Positions 26,401 to 36,254 of a stretch of DNA of 64,000 nt are shown in pieces. The notes below the pieces were generated by a model. That model ran no database searches. It was not told the DNA's origin and saw nothing but the letters and a program-made list of their open reading frames with translations. The stretch is from Silurus meridionalis. Taxonomy: Eukaryota > Chordata > Actinopteri > Siluriformes > Siluridae. Positions within the stretch are counted from its first letter, which is position 1, and every line of letters begins with the position of its first letter. The DNA is taken from NCBI RefSeq assembly GCF_014805685.1, contig NC_060900.1:7505950-7569949 (forward strand), read 5' to 3'. The position numbers and the translations under genes were made by a program.

Positions 26401-28718
26401 TATTAGTCGTCAGCTGTCTGAGTTGGTAGCTGGTATGTGATAGGGAAAGGTTATCTATTGACTGGGAATTTAAAAATTTTACAAATTGGGAAGAAAATAA
26501 AGAAGAGAAAAAAGGAACAACAACAACAAAAAAAAAAAAAAGGCCTTACTATCATGGTTTTGGTTCTAGGGAAAAACTAAGTAAGAATTGTAAACAAGAA
26601 AGTAACAGGAATATAACGGCATCCCAGAACATGTTGGTTAAACCCATAAAACTGTGGTTTTATACAGTATATCCCTGGTATTTTGTGTCAAGCTGTAATG
26701 TGGTGAAGAGAAAGTGACGAGATTTGTATGTAAACATTATCTCATTGCTTATAAAATGCAAGTGTGACACAGTGACATTTTTCGCGATGACCTACAATTA
26801 GATTTCACACCGATATTTTAGTGGTAGAAACTACAATCTGGTTAACCAAATGTGTTTCCAATCTGCTACATCATTACAATTTCAAATGCAAAAGCATCCT
26901 AAATTTTTAAATTAAACAAAAATAAAGTTAGAAACCAATTAACACAATAATAAATATAGCTTTTGAAGAAAATCAGAATCATCAACGTTTGTTTTTCTCA
27001 TTTGTTTTTATCCCAGTGTGCTTTGAATTTCAGTTTTGGCCAAGAAATTTCTTTTTTTTTTTTTTTCTTTTTTTTTTTGGAGCGTCACATAATTTCTAAT
27101 TTGCATCACATGCTAGTCTTCAGAGGTTCTTTGTAGCAAATGGTTGCTGTTTTACAACATAATTACTTCCTAATAATAACTAGATACTTTTTTTTTTTAT
27201 TTTTATTTTTTTACTTATATAGAATATTTCATTTTATGAATCAGTTTCTTAATATTTTTAACTGTAATGTTTTTTTAATTTGTATTTTTTACTTATTCTC
27301 ATTAACTAAATAATTAAATAAATTTTATTTATTTTTATTTATTTTGTGCAACACTCATTGACACAATCAGCCAAGATGTAATGCTGTAAATGAAGTTGTG
27401 CAGTGGTGCTGCAAGACAAGGGCAGATAAAAAAAAAAAAGTTTGCATGCAATGGATGTATATAAAAAGTAAAGAAAAGAAAAGTATAACTACTAAACATT
27501 TTTTAGTAGAGGCTTTTTACGTGTGGAACATTAAAATCTGTTTTCTCAGGAACGTATTAAGTGGCCGACAAAGAATTTGTCGCATTTTGAGCATTTTTAA
27601 AAAAATTAATTTTAAACTTGAAAACAAACAATGCCAGGGGTTTAAACAAAGAAACTAGAGTTAGAGCAGTGTCACTGTGGCTACTCACTCCGTACATGAA
27701 ATACAATTTGTTTTAAAAATGCATAAAAACGCTAAAGAATCATTTATTAATAATAAATCTTAATTCTTGAATCCATATGTTTAGCTTTTATAAAATAAAA
27801 ATTAAATTAGAAAATCCTGACAATTCCACATATCGAGGGAACAAATGAATAAAGGATGAAAGGTATGAAGATATTTGTTAAAGCCTGCTGAACTAAGAAG
27901 AACAGTTAAGTAGATAATTTCTTTAAAAAATTTATTTTAAATGTAAAACATCCCTAAACACACTTGCATACAAATCTGTATTACCCAAATGGAGTCTAAC
28001 AAATGTAAACTATTTAATTACATTTTTTACATTTATTGAATTTTATTTAATCAATTTAATTTGTGCTAATTTAAATGATTTAAAATGATTTTTTTTAAAT
28101 GAAAAAAAATATTGCATTCATAATATAGATTACAAAGTCATACAGTGCACTAAAGTGACCTCTTTGTTCCCATGGTTCATTGAATGAGCATATTCTACTT
28201 TCCAATATCACTTATGACTCAATACTGATTAAAACACTGATGTTAGTAATTAAAATTCGATTCCCAACAATTAAACTTAAACAACCCTGAACACCACTGA
28301 ACATAAATTATTTTAAAAATTACAAATTAAAATTACTTTTTGTATTCATTTCTTCAAAATGAACCTTCTTGAAATTTAAACTCGTTCCACTTAGATATAT
28401 ATTGAAATTCACAGCGTCAGATTTTTTTGTGTTCACAAATTCAGCATTCAGGATGTTCGTGTCCAATCAAATTTAGTTTGCAAAATATACTTAGAAAAAT
28501 TACACAACCTGTTAACAATACGTATGTTTTTTGTATTACAATTTTTTAATGTTCAATGGTGTTTAATTTAATTATTTTAAAATAAACGCTTCTAACTTTT
28601 TGCTTCAATCACCACAGTCTCTTTTAAGCAAGAAAAGTAACACAAAAATGTCAGTGATGGCAATAAATTAGCAAAAAATTTAGACAGATATAACATTTTT
28701 AGGCTCTTGTGGCTTGTG

Positions 28719-28756
<38 letters not shown>

Positions 28757-30353
28757 CTCTCTCTCTCTCTCTCTCTCTAAAAGTATTGGGCAATCATCTT
28801 GTTTTTTTGCTATAAATTTGTGAATGATAATAAAAGACGAAGATAAGACAAAAGTTAATGATGTCTGCTTCTATGTCCCATATTTACATCTATATATTCA
28901 CAGCACCTGCAGTTCGAACCCACTCGATTTTTAGAGTGTCAAAAATATCCAAAATAAGAAGGATAAGAAAAGCGTTGTGGGAGCTGTAAAGAAAACCCCC
29001 GGACACCGCCAACCTCCACAAGACGAGGTGGAGGTATTACAATCCAGCAAGCGAAGAAGACTTCGAAAGCAGAAAACCAGTGGTCACACCGCAAGATGCA
29101 AACCACTCACCCACTGACTGGGAGAAACTTCGTCGTGCGGCGAGACAATAAGCCAAAACACGCTGCCAACCAAACAAACCAATGTTTTTTTTTTAAATTG
29201 TAAAAACCATAAGACTCGCCAAGTCAATATCTGAACCTTAACCAAACTGAGCACCATTTGACCAAACAATAACTGAAAGAAGCTGTTGTACAAGCCTGCA
29301 ATCGAATAGAAGACTCCCAACACAAGAATGCAACAGTTTGGTGGTGTCTGCGGGCTGGATGCAGTTCAGAGATATGCAAGACGTGTTATTTACTTAAATT
29401 GATTATCTGTGTTCCAATATTCTGTTGTTTAACATATCTAGATGTCAGTAACTGGTATCCAGATCCTGATCTATCGTCTCAGATCTGCCTTTTGTCTTTA
29501 TAACACAAAAGAATTTCTCACCAACCCAACACTTTCAGTGGAGACTGAACACTCATGGCAGTAACGCTTTGTTTATGCTTTAACCAATTAGTATAAACGA
29601 ACATAATAACAGTGAACTCTCCGCTGCCTGACTCATCGTATGTCACAACATCAGAATCAGACTGAGAGAACATGGGAGGGGGAATTTGAAAACGGTCCAC
29701 AACACCTTCTCTAGTTTCCACTCCATCACTAAGCTTTCTCGCCCCAACACAGTGCCTTCATTGCACAATAAATAGGATGTTTTCTGCAGTACTAATCGCC
29801 TTTAAATGTGCTGCAAATATTTCAGCAATCATTAGTTTCTTGAGTAGTCATTTGTATATATTGATGTAAATCACACTGTGTTTAAACACATCAGATTTGA
29901 ATCCCTTTATATAAACTATCACATACATTTGACATGACTTTCACTTCATTTGGTTATGTGAAAGTTATAGTGAATATCTGACTACACATGATTCACTCTG
30001 ATTTATTCCCCTCTACATGATTCATCGACAATCAAATGTTAGTTGTACACATTTCCATTTTTTTCCACATTTGTGGTCACATGACATTTATTTATCACAT
30101 AGATTTATTTAAGGCATTATTCCACATGGTGTCACGTTTGAACGTAGATTTTAGTTATGTATTTAAATAATTTCTTTTGTTGTTGTTGTTGGTTCTATTT
30201 AACAGACTTTACATTAATATAGATATACGTTTTAAAAACTTTTAATACCTCTTTCACCACGAGTGCATCTTGTCGATGGGTCTCGAGAGCGCGCACGAGA
30301 ACGAGCAAGTGGAGCGCGACGACTGCGCACGTGAACACGCCTCGTCTGCCCAT
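14817..30353 (-). CDS. il17re: il17re, interleukin-17 receptor E (17 coding exons)
   Basis: IL17RE is a type I membrane receptor that pairs with IL17RA to bind IL-17C on epithelia and signals through SEFIR-Act1. Exons: 30353-30249, 24592-24577, 24458-24369, 24231-24134, 23319-23227, 22899-22782, 22588-22419, 22284-22216, 22099-22033, 21893-21715, 18798-18751, 18660-18615, 18488-18334, 17365-17297, 16036-15985, 15867-15760, 15622-14817. Together 2289 nt, 762 aa (human about 667), with all phases consistent. Order: signal peptide 1-24, ectodomain with about ten N-glycosylation sequons, membrane helix about 465-485, SEFIR from about 505. The strings VWRSEPAL...CPDYTHRRWGL and GPVPWLF...LPRDLSNLIHELD match IL17RE better than IL17RC. 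Exon 1 to exon 2 is the least certain link (5.7-kb intron, joined by phase only). Confidence 0.9.
15760..15867 (-). CDS. il17re: il17re coding exon 16 (transmembrane)
   Basis: Encodes YTHRRWGLIVAASLTLLTAI and TALGILTYNLVKRQTS: a roughly 22-residue hydrophobic helix followed by Lys-Arg stop-transfer residues. The acceptor CTCAG was chosen because a nearer CAG breaks the phase. Confidence 0.93.
15936..15973. repeat. (CA)n microsatellite
   Basis: About 19 CA units, ending 12 bases from il17re exon 15 within the intron before exon 16. Confidence 0.98.
15985..16036 (-). CDS. il17re: il17re coding exon 15
   Basis: Encodes VWRSEPALRGRRIICPD, the juxtamembrane VWRS...CPD signature shared with human IL17RE. 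Its donor borders a (CA)n microsatellite. Confidence 0.93.
16596..16690 (+). mobile_element. Tc1-like transposase fragment
   Basis: Reads RQMGYNTRRAHYGSLL in the plus strand, the mid-transposase segment of the family whose start is at 40608. Lies in the il17re intron between exons 14 and 15. Confidence 0.6.
16916..16976. repeat. (TA)n microsatellite
   Basis: About 30 TA units inside an il17re intron. Confidence 0.98.
17297..17365 (-). CDS. il17re: il17re coding exon 14
   Basis: Encodes DEGAEDVELIVPLPFFNSGL and CVQ, matching human SPVSLDLIIPFLRPGCCVLV just before the membrane. 69 nt, phase 0. Confidence 0.92.
17486..17943 (-). mobile_element. Tc1-like deletion derivative (TACACTATATAG family)
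   Basis: Ends read TACACTATATAG...GGACACCTGA and TCAGGTGTCACAA...TATATAGTGA. The inside is the reverse complement of the transposase DLNP-EH-WDE region. About 460 bp, non-coding now. Confidence 0.8.
18334..18488 (-). CDS. il17re: il17re coding exon 13
   Basis: Encodes DLSEWECAVVPGPWRLYVQL, then SSSIPASFAAQLCVKEGEAC and VTKENVHTVHM, matching human SLTSWNVSM...LILHFSSRMHATFSAAW. GTAAGT donor. Confidence 0.92.
18498..18546. repeat. (AG)n microsatellite
   Basis: Imperfect AG/AAG tract just upstream of il17re exon 13 on the coding strand (pyrimidine-rich there), so it extends that exon's acceptor tract. Confidence 0.95.
18615..18660 (-). CDS. il17re: il17re coding exon 12
   Basis: 46 nt encoding FLLNESQHVFCPFNS, matching human FSFGNSSHVECP. 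One sequon. Phase 0 in, phase 1 out. Confidence 0.9.
18751..18798 (-). CDS. il17re: il17re coding exon 11
   Basis: 48 nt encoding EFSVSDVDKHAHMCLK, matching human VLEKVDLHPQLCFK in the cysteine-containing strand. The exon lies 2.9 kb from exon 10, beyond a transposon. Confidence 0.88.
19509..20273. mobile_element. interspersed element with CCGGACTATAA / GCGGCTTATAG ends
   Basis: Left end CCGTAATTTCCGGACTATAA then ATAAGCCGCACCC; right end ATAAGCCGC, TTTAAGCCGCGG and GTAGCGGCTTATAGC. The inverted subterminal GCCGC/GCGGC blocks fit a DNA-transposon derivative. About 765 bp, in the il17re exon 10-11 intron. Confidence 0.6.
21715..21893 (-). CDS. il17re: il17re coding exon 10
   Basis: Encodes GGEVLYSSSLKLYGTSVLKW, then THPCPLIQFKPDVSLCW and QHAVNHSQCSSVQNSTLYMS, aligning with the RCPLKLEAALC part of human IL17RE. 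Two sequons. GTGAGT donor. Confidence 0.9.
22033..22099 (-). CDS. il17re: il17re coding exon 9
   Basis: Encodes TYYNFVDARRNTNCPLKDRI and LP; the CP after a basic pair matches human IL17RE RRKKCPF. Ends phase 1 before GTAACT. Confidence 0.9.
22216..22284 (-). CDS. il17re: il17re coding exon 8 (PELVPC-CVQ signature)
   Basis: Encodes INTDLNHTVTLNIPELVPCV and CVQ. The PELVPCxCxQ motif is a hallmark of the IL17RC/RE ectodomain (human IL17RE: EFLLPCLCIEA). 69 nt, phase 0. Confidence 0.92.
22349..22400. repeat. (TA)n microsatellite
   Basis: About 26 TA units in a short il17re intron, 19 bases from exon 7. Confidence 0.98.
22419..22588 (-). CDS. il17re: il17re coding exon 7
   Basis: Encodes RSRSLQPEDEVPVFQVTVDV, then the FAKQFIVTMDPGQIMNLKLC strand and YENKGFCKGIQNKSYK. 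The acceptor was chosen as the AG that keeps phase; two other AGs lie within 15 bases. Confidence 0.83.
22782..22899 (-). CDS. il17re: il17re coding exon 6
   Basis: Encodes WELRYDCLMTPAGNTIHVTV, then YDFNQTLIEGSYNVKRPPQ, a beta-rich extracellular segment with one sequon. Ends phase 1 before GTAGCT. Confidence 0.87.
22983..23086. repeat. perfect inverted repeat, 49-bp arms, 6-bp loop
   Basis: Arms 22983-23031 and 23038-23086 are exact reverse complements around TTTCAG. It lies in the il17re intron between exons 5 and 6. It could form a cruciform in DNA or a long hairpin in RNA. Confidence 0.97.
23227..23319 (-). CDS. il17re: il17re coding exon 5
   Basis: Encodes WKEVFDEYSRKVQIRTLCSI, then NKTLDARSELV, with one sequon. 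93 nt, phase 0 at both ends, TAG acceptor and GTAGGA donor. Confidence 0.83.
23369..23418. repeat. (CA)n microsatellite
   Basis: About 25 CA units in the il17re exon 4-5 intron. Confidence 0.98.
23490..24030. mobile_element. decayed interspersed repeat
   Basis: I recognise the run from GGGCCAGGACCATG through CTTAACAGTCTGTATACATC to CTACTTAACAGTCC as a common teleost repeat, truncated here. Family not assigned. It contains a 15-bp hairpin at 23787-23821. Confidence 0.4.
24134..24231 (-). CDS. il17re: il17re coding exon 4
   Basis: Encodes ANKTLRIEFSDLANQNRTLL, then IWRGRHGNNTVQ, with three N-glycosylation sequons (NKT, NRT, NNT). GTAAGT donor, poly-T/CAG acceptor. Confidence 0.88.
24369..24458 (-). 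CDS. il17re: il17re coding exon 3
   Basis: Encodes DKRTLPRINLSFVRGYD, then ACVRLRLRINPL, the cytokine-receptor-like strand ending in a CVRL motif common to the IL-17R N-terminal fibronectin fold. The acceptor has a long pyrimidine tract; the donor is GTGAGT. Confidence 0.85.
24577..24592 (-). CDS. il17re: il17re 16-nt micro-exon
   Basis: Sixteen bases between TTCCTTAG and GTAAGT encode Lys-Trp-Ser-Ser-Val plus one base. Phases fit exon 1 (phase 0) and exon 3 (needs one base) exactly. Both splice sites look strong, but an exon this short is easily imitated by chance. Confidence 0.65.
28721..28779. repeat. (TC)n microsatellite
   Basis: Two TC runs separated by TTACAC. Confidence 0.97.
28970..29400 (+). 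mobile_element. possible decayed transposase tail
   Basis: The plus strand reads broken segments such as NTRMQQFGGVCGLDAVQRYA and TDWEKLRRAARQ, resembling the C-terminal part of a DNA transposase. No ends found. Tentative. Confidence 0.3.
30249..30353 (-). CDS. il17re: il17re coding exon 1 (signal peptide)
   Basis: Encodes MGRRG, then the hydrophobic core VFTCAVVALHLLVLV and the likely cleavage area RALE, then HRQDALVVKE before a GTATTA donor. 105 nt, phase 0. It lies in a CpG-rich patch typical of a promoter-proximal exon. Assignment to il17re is inferred from strand, phase and the need for a leader. Confidence 0.72.
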
Positions 30354-30560
30354 TGGACCCGGTTCCGTTGTTTTAACGACGTGCGGTCCAATATTCACAT
30401 GTCGATCCGGGAATGTCGGGACAATTAAGGACCGGAGCGCTTACCGACAAACTCGGATCCGGCTGTACTCTCGACTTCCTTCATTTCGCTCTGCTCCTTC
30501 TACTGTAAAGGTGAAGATGCGGCAGGAGGTGGAGTTTAAAGCGTGATGATGAAAAAAGCG
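30250..30560 (-). promoter_or_regulatory. il17re: CpG-rich il17re promoter and first exon region
   Basis: CpGs cluster between about 30270 and 30545 around the il17re start codon. The surroundings are AT-rich. No TATA box was convincing. The transcription start was not determined. Confidence 0.5.
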
Positions 30561-30597
30561 AGAAGCCCCGCCCTGTTCTGTTCTGACTTGATAGAAC

Positions 30598-30611
<14 letters not shown>

Positions 30612-30676
<65 letters not shown>

Positions 30677-30693
30677 ATTATTATTACTTTTTC

Positions 30694-30754
<61 letters not shown>
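30612..30754. repeat. two long (TA)n tracts
   Basis: Two (TA)n blocks, 30612-30674 and 30701-30754, separated by a TTATTATTATTACTTTTTC spacer. A Tc1 relic begins immediately to the right. Confidence 0.97.
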
Positions 30755-30756
<2 letters not shown>

Positions 30757-30760
<4 letters not shown>

Positions 30761-30976
30761 CTGATCAGTGTCTCCAAAACTGCAGCTCTAGTGGGATGTT
30801 CCCAGTCTGCAGTGGTCAGTATCTAAAGTGGTCCAGTGAAGGAACAGTGGTGAACCAGTGACAGGGTCATGGATGGCCGAGGCTCATTAATGCACATGTG
30901 GAGCAAAAGGGGGCCCAACATATAATAAACATATAATAATAATAAACAGGTGGTCATAATGTTAATGTTATACCTT
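30757..30976 (+). mobile_element. Tc1-like fragment (TACACTGATCAGGCATAACA family)
   Basis: Shares GTTTTGGAGA-type, CCAGTCTGCAGTGGTCAGTA and GGTGGTCATAATGTTA blocks (opposite orientation) with the element at 38891-39415. Truncated at the left by the (TA)n array. Confidence 0.65.
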
Positions 30977-31084
30977 TGTTATGATTGGTGTATAATCACC
31001 TTAAAAAGGAAGATGTACATTTTACTTCGAACATTTGTGATGTAGTAGCTGCTATTGGAAGAAATCAATGTTCAGATTTTCTTT

Positions 31085-31190
31085 ACCTTTTTCAGAATCA
31101 GAATCAGGTTTATTGGCCAAGTGTGTTGACAATTTGGTTCCAGCTTTTAGTGACTCTCAAAGTACAGACATAAATAAGACTATACATTAA
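31085..31190 (+). mobile_element. interspersed repeat, second copy of the 11288 family
   Basis: Contains CAGAATCAGAATCAGG and TTTATTGGCCAAGTGTGTTG followed by GTGACTCTCAAAGTACAGAC. Class unknown. Confidence 0.5.
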
Positions 31191-31378
31191 GTATATTTAT
31201 TTATGGGAGAATCCAAAAGAAAGATATATATTTAGTGGTGGTTTCTTTTGAGTCGATTCAAAGAGAAAAAAACAAGCTATGTTAGTAATATTATTCTTAG
31301 CAAGAGAAAATAATCTTGATTATAAGCATATCCCAAATACCCATTATTTTCCACTGTTACATTGTTAGATATCAAATA

Positions 31379-32540
31379 TACACTGGCAATCAAAATTAGA
31401 GAACAATTTATAAACAATTGAACAATTCTGAAATAATTTCATCTTCACTGCTTAACACTTGCAGAAGTTTTTGTCCTGTCTATACCATTCTACCAGAACA
31501 CCTTTTCCACAAATTGACTAAGGCATTTAAAAAAAACAACATTATTTTGCAGAAAACACACTGATCAAAATTAGAGAAAACTTTCAGATACCTCCCAGTT
31601 ATTGGTGTTAATCTGGCACCTGGTGCTAATTTCCTTGATTATCTGTAAATCCCTATTTAACTGGCAGCCTAACTTCCAGTTTCACTGACTCTGCAAGATG
31701 GTGGGCCGTTCTAAAGTGACTGAAAGCCTTCGGCAGCAGGTTGTCCAGATGAAGGCCAGAGTGATGACCCTATCAGCCATAGCAAGACAAGTTGGTCATT
31801 CCAAATCTGTGATTTCAAGAATATTGAATCTTTACAACATCACAAACTCATTCAAGTCCGCCAAGAAGGCTGGTCGTCCACGGAAGACAAATACAAGAGA
31901 GGACAGGATACTGCGGAGGATCTCAATGGGCAATCGTTTCCACACTGCAGCTGGATTTGCTCACCAGTTCAGTGTTGAACGGGGTATTCTGTCTCGTCAT
32001 ACAGTGTCTCGACGTTTAAGAGCATTTGGACTGAAAGCCCACTCTGCAGTGACCAAACCTCTCATTAGCAGAAAGAATCAAAAGGCTAGACTAAGCATGT
32101 TGTGTGGACAGAGGAGAACTGGTCCAAAGTTCACTCCCACTTCAGTGATGAAAGCAAGTTTAATTTATTTGGGTCCGATGGGAAACATTATGTTCGGCGA
32201 CAAACTGGAGAAAGACTGAACCCAAAGTGTGTAAAGAAGCCAGTGAAAAGTAGAGGAGGAAGTGTCATGGTTGGGGGCATGTTTTCTGCAGCAGGAGTTG
32301 GGCCTCTTATACAGCTACATGGCAGAGTGAATGCAAATGTTTATCAGAACCTTCTTCAACAACATATGGTTCCTTCCCTGCGTTCATCACCCAATCAGCC
32401 CGCAGTGTTCATGCAGGACAACGCTCCATGTCACACAGCAAAACGGGTAAAGCAGTTCCTTGAAACTGAAAACATTGAAATAATGACATGGCCTGCCCAG
32501 AGACCTGATCTCAACCCAGCCTGAGAACTGCAGTTAAAAT
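31379..32540 (+). mobile_element. Tc1/mariner element, 5' inverted repeat plus broken transposase
   Basis: The left end CACTGGCAATCAAAATTAG is repeated at about 31559 (CACTGATCAAAATTAGAG), an IR/DR layout. The transposase starts at 31698. The element stops just after QRPDLNP, and no right-hand inverted repeat was found, so the 3' part is lost. Confidence 0.85.
31698..32524 (+). pseudogene. Tc1-like transposase pseudogene
   Basis: The N-terminal half reads MVGRSKVTESLRQQVVQMKA with paired-type helix-turn-helix segments and the GRPRK linker. The second half, in another frame, has the catalytic DDE strands FSDESKFNLFGSDG and MQDNAPCHT. The third catalytic acidic residue (NPIEN context) is missing because the copy ends at DLNP. 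The frame changes near 32096, where about a dozen bases of the usual sequence before HVVWTEENWSKV appear deleted. A two-codon insertion (Ser-His) lies before the first catalytic Asp. It cannot be active. Confidence 0.9.
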
Positions 32541-33169
32541 GTTAAAAGTTACATGTTAATAGTTTCTTCATCTATAGTTGCACAAATGAAGATATGAGAG
32601 CGACATTGTAACACACTAAAAACGGATAAAATGTTACAACTTTGCTGATATTTACGAGTTCACTGTGATGACAAAGGCTGATGAGTTTCTCTGATTATTC
32701 TGAAAGTCTAATACAGTAGTTAAATGATTCTGTGGAGAATCTGGTCCTTAGTTGTGCCTGTTGTGCTGGTGGACAAACAAAAAGTGACAGGGATGAATGG
32801 GGTTCTTTCAGGTGCTTAGGTGCCAATGAACTTTTGTTTAATTTTGTAATATGTGGACAACAGAAAGAAATGTTCAGCAAAAGGCCATATCAATGTTTTG
32901 CATAGATAGGAGAAATTCAAATGCTTTTGAAGATTCACTTGATATACTTTTATGTCCTTTGGCAGATGCCAGAACGACTTTTGTCTCATTCATAAAACTG
33001 AACAGCGTAGTGGTTATGGTATCGTTATAATGTATGTAGTGACCACCTGCAGTGTTTGAAGAGTTTTAAACACTAAGTGTTACACTTCGTTTACTGTGCA
33101 GTGAAAAACAGCCTTGTTTAGTTTCCTTGTTAATGATTATGCTTCTTGCAGTTAATGTAAGACCATGTA

Positions 33170-34040
33170 CACTATAGACAAACGTTTGTAGACACCAAAA
33201 GCTTTGTATGTGCTTTTAAACATCGCACTCCACATTCACTTCCCATTTATGATAACCTCCACTCTTCTAGATGTTCGATTGTGGTTCTGGAGATTTGTGC
33301 AAAGGTGTTAGTAAAGTCAAGTCAGTCAACTTAAGAATAAGCACAAGTTGATAATGTGAATTTGATCAGATGTACTGGAGCACAAGGTTATGATGTGTGT
33401 TATGTGTAGGCCTTTTAATCTGCACTTAAACTGGGAGAGTGTGTCTGAGCCCTGAACACTGTCAGGAAGACTATTCCAAAGTTTAGGAGCTAAATGTGAG
33501 AATGCTCTACCACCTTTAGTGGACTTTGCTTTTCAAAGAACTACAAGAAGCCCAGAGTTTTGAGATCTCAAAGAGCGTGACGGATTGTAGCGTGTTAGAA
33601 GACTGGATAGATACATGGGAGCCAAACCATTTAGGGTTTTGTAGGTAAGTAGCAATAGTTTGTAGTTGATTCGAGGTACAGGTAGCCAGTGTAGTGATGA
33701 TAAGAGTGAGGTTATATGGTCATATTTTCTCTACTAACCGAAGCTTCTTTATTAATGAGACAGGACAACCACCTCGTAATGCATTTCAATAGTCCAGTCT
33801 GGAGGTCATGAATGCATGGACTGATGTAGGATGAGTTGGAGTTTCAATTCATCACAAAGGTTTAATAAGGTTTATGTCAGCGCTCTGAAGCAGGCCATTC
33901 AAGATCTTCCTCCTCAAGAGAAAGGAAGGGAAAATCTACACATTCCGTACAATTGTGTGCCTCCAACAACAATTTGAGGGAGAAACACATACGGCTGGAA
34001 AAATCAGGTGTTCCAATACATTTTGTCCATATAGAATATA
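33170..34040 (-). mobile_element. Tc1-like derivative split by another insertion
   Basis: The left end ACACTATAGACAAACG and right end GGTGTTCCAATAC...GTCCATATAG belong to the TACACTATATAG family. The body breaks near 33325 and resumes near 33815 (ACTGATGTAGGATGAG), with a foreign repeat between. Confidence 0.65.
33330..33812. mobile_element. repeat inserted inside a Tc1 derivative
   Basis: Contains AATGTGAGAATGCTCTACCA, CCTTTAGTGGACTTTGCT and AGAGCGTGACGGATTGTAGC, which I recognise as a common teleost repeat. Family unassigned. Confidence 0.45.
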
Positions 34041-35282
34041 ACTCAGTATAAAAAAGGTCTACCAAACAAATCTTTGTAGGCTAAAATGTCATTCTTAATC
34101 CCGTGACTGGAAACGTACCCACCTACACGTGTGCTACATACATAAAATTGCACACATTCAGGAATGAACACCCTCAGATGCAAAGGGTGTAATGTGGGTA
34201 AATTTGTACTGTGAACACAAAGAATCTGTCACACATAGCAGATGAAGAAATTGTGACTTCCTGCTCTGAAAAACACACACACTTTCCTCCAGCGCACACA
34301 TACACACAAATGTTTTCTTTCATTGTGCTTTCTCAGTGTCTCAGGAGGATTTTTTTCCCGCCTAGGCTGTGGCAGCTCAAGTGTGCCACGTACATAGCAC
34401 GTAAGATTAATTCCTCTTAATCTTATCACAAAATACATACGTGCTGCGAGATTTGATGTGATGAACGACCAATAATGTTCAAGAGAACTGCACAGCGAAA
34501 CAATATTGAGCAATGCAACCTATTTTCAGTAAAGCATTAAGAAACTGTGGCAGGTTTTCTGAAATATTTCTGACACTCGGGTATCAATCAATGGATAATA
34601 CATGATTAAAATATGACATTAATAGTTACATTTTTGGGTACATCTTTATAAAAGGGTTCGATTAAAGGTTGAAGGAGACGACGGTTATACAGACTCAGAC
34701 CTGGGCAATGGCAGATTGTGATACACATATAGATTGACAGATCATTTTCACTTATTTCACTACTACACTTGTTCTTTTATCCACTGATCAGTAGCACTGG
34801 TTCAAACTGAATCTAAAACACAGATTTTTGTTTTGAAAACAGTAGGATTTCAGAAATCCGACTTGTTTAGAACATAATGATTGATAATAATTTGTTTTAT
34901 TGCATTCTGTTTAACGCAATTTTAACTATAAATACATTTCAGTGTGAAAAAATAAAATTCGACTATTTAACGTCTACTATTTCACTGCATGTCGTACAGA
35001 GTCTGGCTGTGTGTGAGGCTAATACAATTTTTACTTTGATTCACAAAACCTTTTTGATTGTTCATAGCTAATCTGGGATCCAAAGCAACAGATTTTGTCA
35101 AAGTCAATATTTCTTGTGTTCAGACACTGTTCAATTCAACTTATTCTGATAGCGGTAGAATGTAGTCTATTATGCGGAAAAACTTGCAGTTCAAACAGCA
35201 GATGTGGAGACTTTGCTTTGCTTTGCCTTAATCATCTATTGTGTTTAACCATGAGGAGTTGTTCTGAGATGTTTTATCATAT

Positions 35283-35335
35283 TAATGGCATTTGGCAGAC
35301 GTCCTTATCCAGAGCGACTTACGTTTATGCCAAGA
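35283..35335 (-). mobile_element. V-SINE-like tail fragment
   Basis: GGCATTTGGCAGACGTCCTT and ATCCAGAGCGACTTACG: only the conserved SINE 3' tail remains. Confidence 0.65.
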
Positions 35336-35361
35336 ATGATTGTAAAGCTCATGTAGAGTGA

Positions 35362-35525
35362 GGAGGTCTGGGGTGCAGTCAGTGTTACAGGCCACTCAAG
35401 ATCTTCCACTCCAACCCATAAAACCATATCTTCATTGTGCACAGGGGCATTGCCATGCTGGAAGAGATTTGGGTCTTCTAGCTCAAGTGAAGGGAAAATT
35501 TAATGCTACAATAATATGAATGAAC
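35362..35525 (-). mobile_element. Tc1-like derivative fragment
   Basis: Contains GGTCTGGGGTGCAGTCAGTG, CACTCAAGATCTTCCACTCC and GTGCACAGGGGCATTGCCAT, blocks shared with 17486-17943. Confidence 0.7.
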
Positions 35526-36254
35526 GCAGAGTAATTTAAAGCAGGTTCATCAGAGTATTGGAGATTTTAGAGTTTGAATTTCAGTAATGCAGTAGGTAAT
35601 GTCTCAGGCTACTGTCTCAAAAAAGGACAAAGTTTCTGTTCAAAATCATGAAATCATTATTCATAAAATATTGAAACGTTTGAATTGTTTTATTCAACTA
35701 ATAACTTTTCAAACCCACACATTTCTTTTCGTTCACTTCTACAGCACGTATTTTGTCAAACGCTGCAAATTTAGCTACATCAAAGTTCATAACTAGAGCA
35801 AACGGCGTCAAAACAAGAGCGCATTTGCAACTGTGCACTGATTTTATCTCTCAACGTACGTCTTTGAACTTCTTCACCACTGCCCCACAGCTTCTATACC
35901 AAGAAAACATCTATTTACTTCTTTTTATATATTGCTTCATTGAAAAAGGGAAATTTGTGGTTAAATACTGTGAAACCAGAGATGTTCTAGAGTTATGGGT
36001 TTATACTCCAGGAGAGCCAACATGTCAACTATTTACCCCTTAACAATTTTCTTGGTTTGTATCTTGCCTCATTGTCTTTGAATTAACTTAATTTTTTCAT
36101 TGTCAATACCAAAAAATGTCAGGTTATGTCAATAATTTGTCTTTTTGTGGCAAGTTACTTGTTACTGAATACAAATGTTCTTAAGATTCTAATCTGTAAA
36201 ATTTTACCCATAGTCACTGCATTTCAGGCTTACCTTGTTAAATACATGGTCTAA

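Larger units (their letters stand above)
24593..30248. other. il17re intron 1 (5.7 kb)
   Basis: Very AT-rich with T- and A-runs and (TC)n at 28721-28779. A possible decayed transposase tail lies at 28970-29400. No additional il17re exon was supported, though one could be hidden here. Confidence 0.55.

Noticed and set aside
30481..30777. Tyr-Ile repeat ORFs on both strands
   Set aside because: Translations of (TA)n arrays; the same explains those at 45006-45209, 47866-48252 and 51134-51441.
32947..32992. CCTTTGGCAGATGCCAGAACG resembling the SINE tail
   Set aside because: Too diverged and too short to call with confidence.
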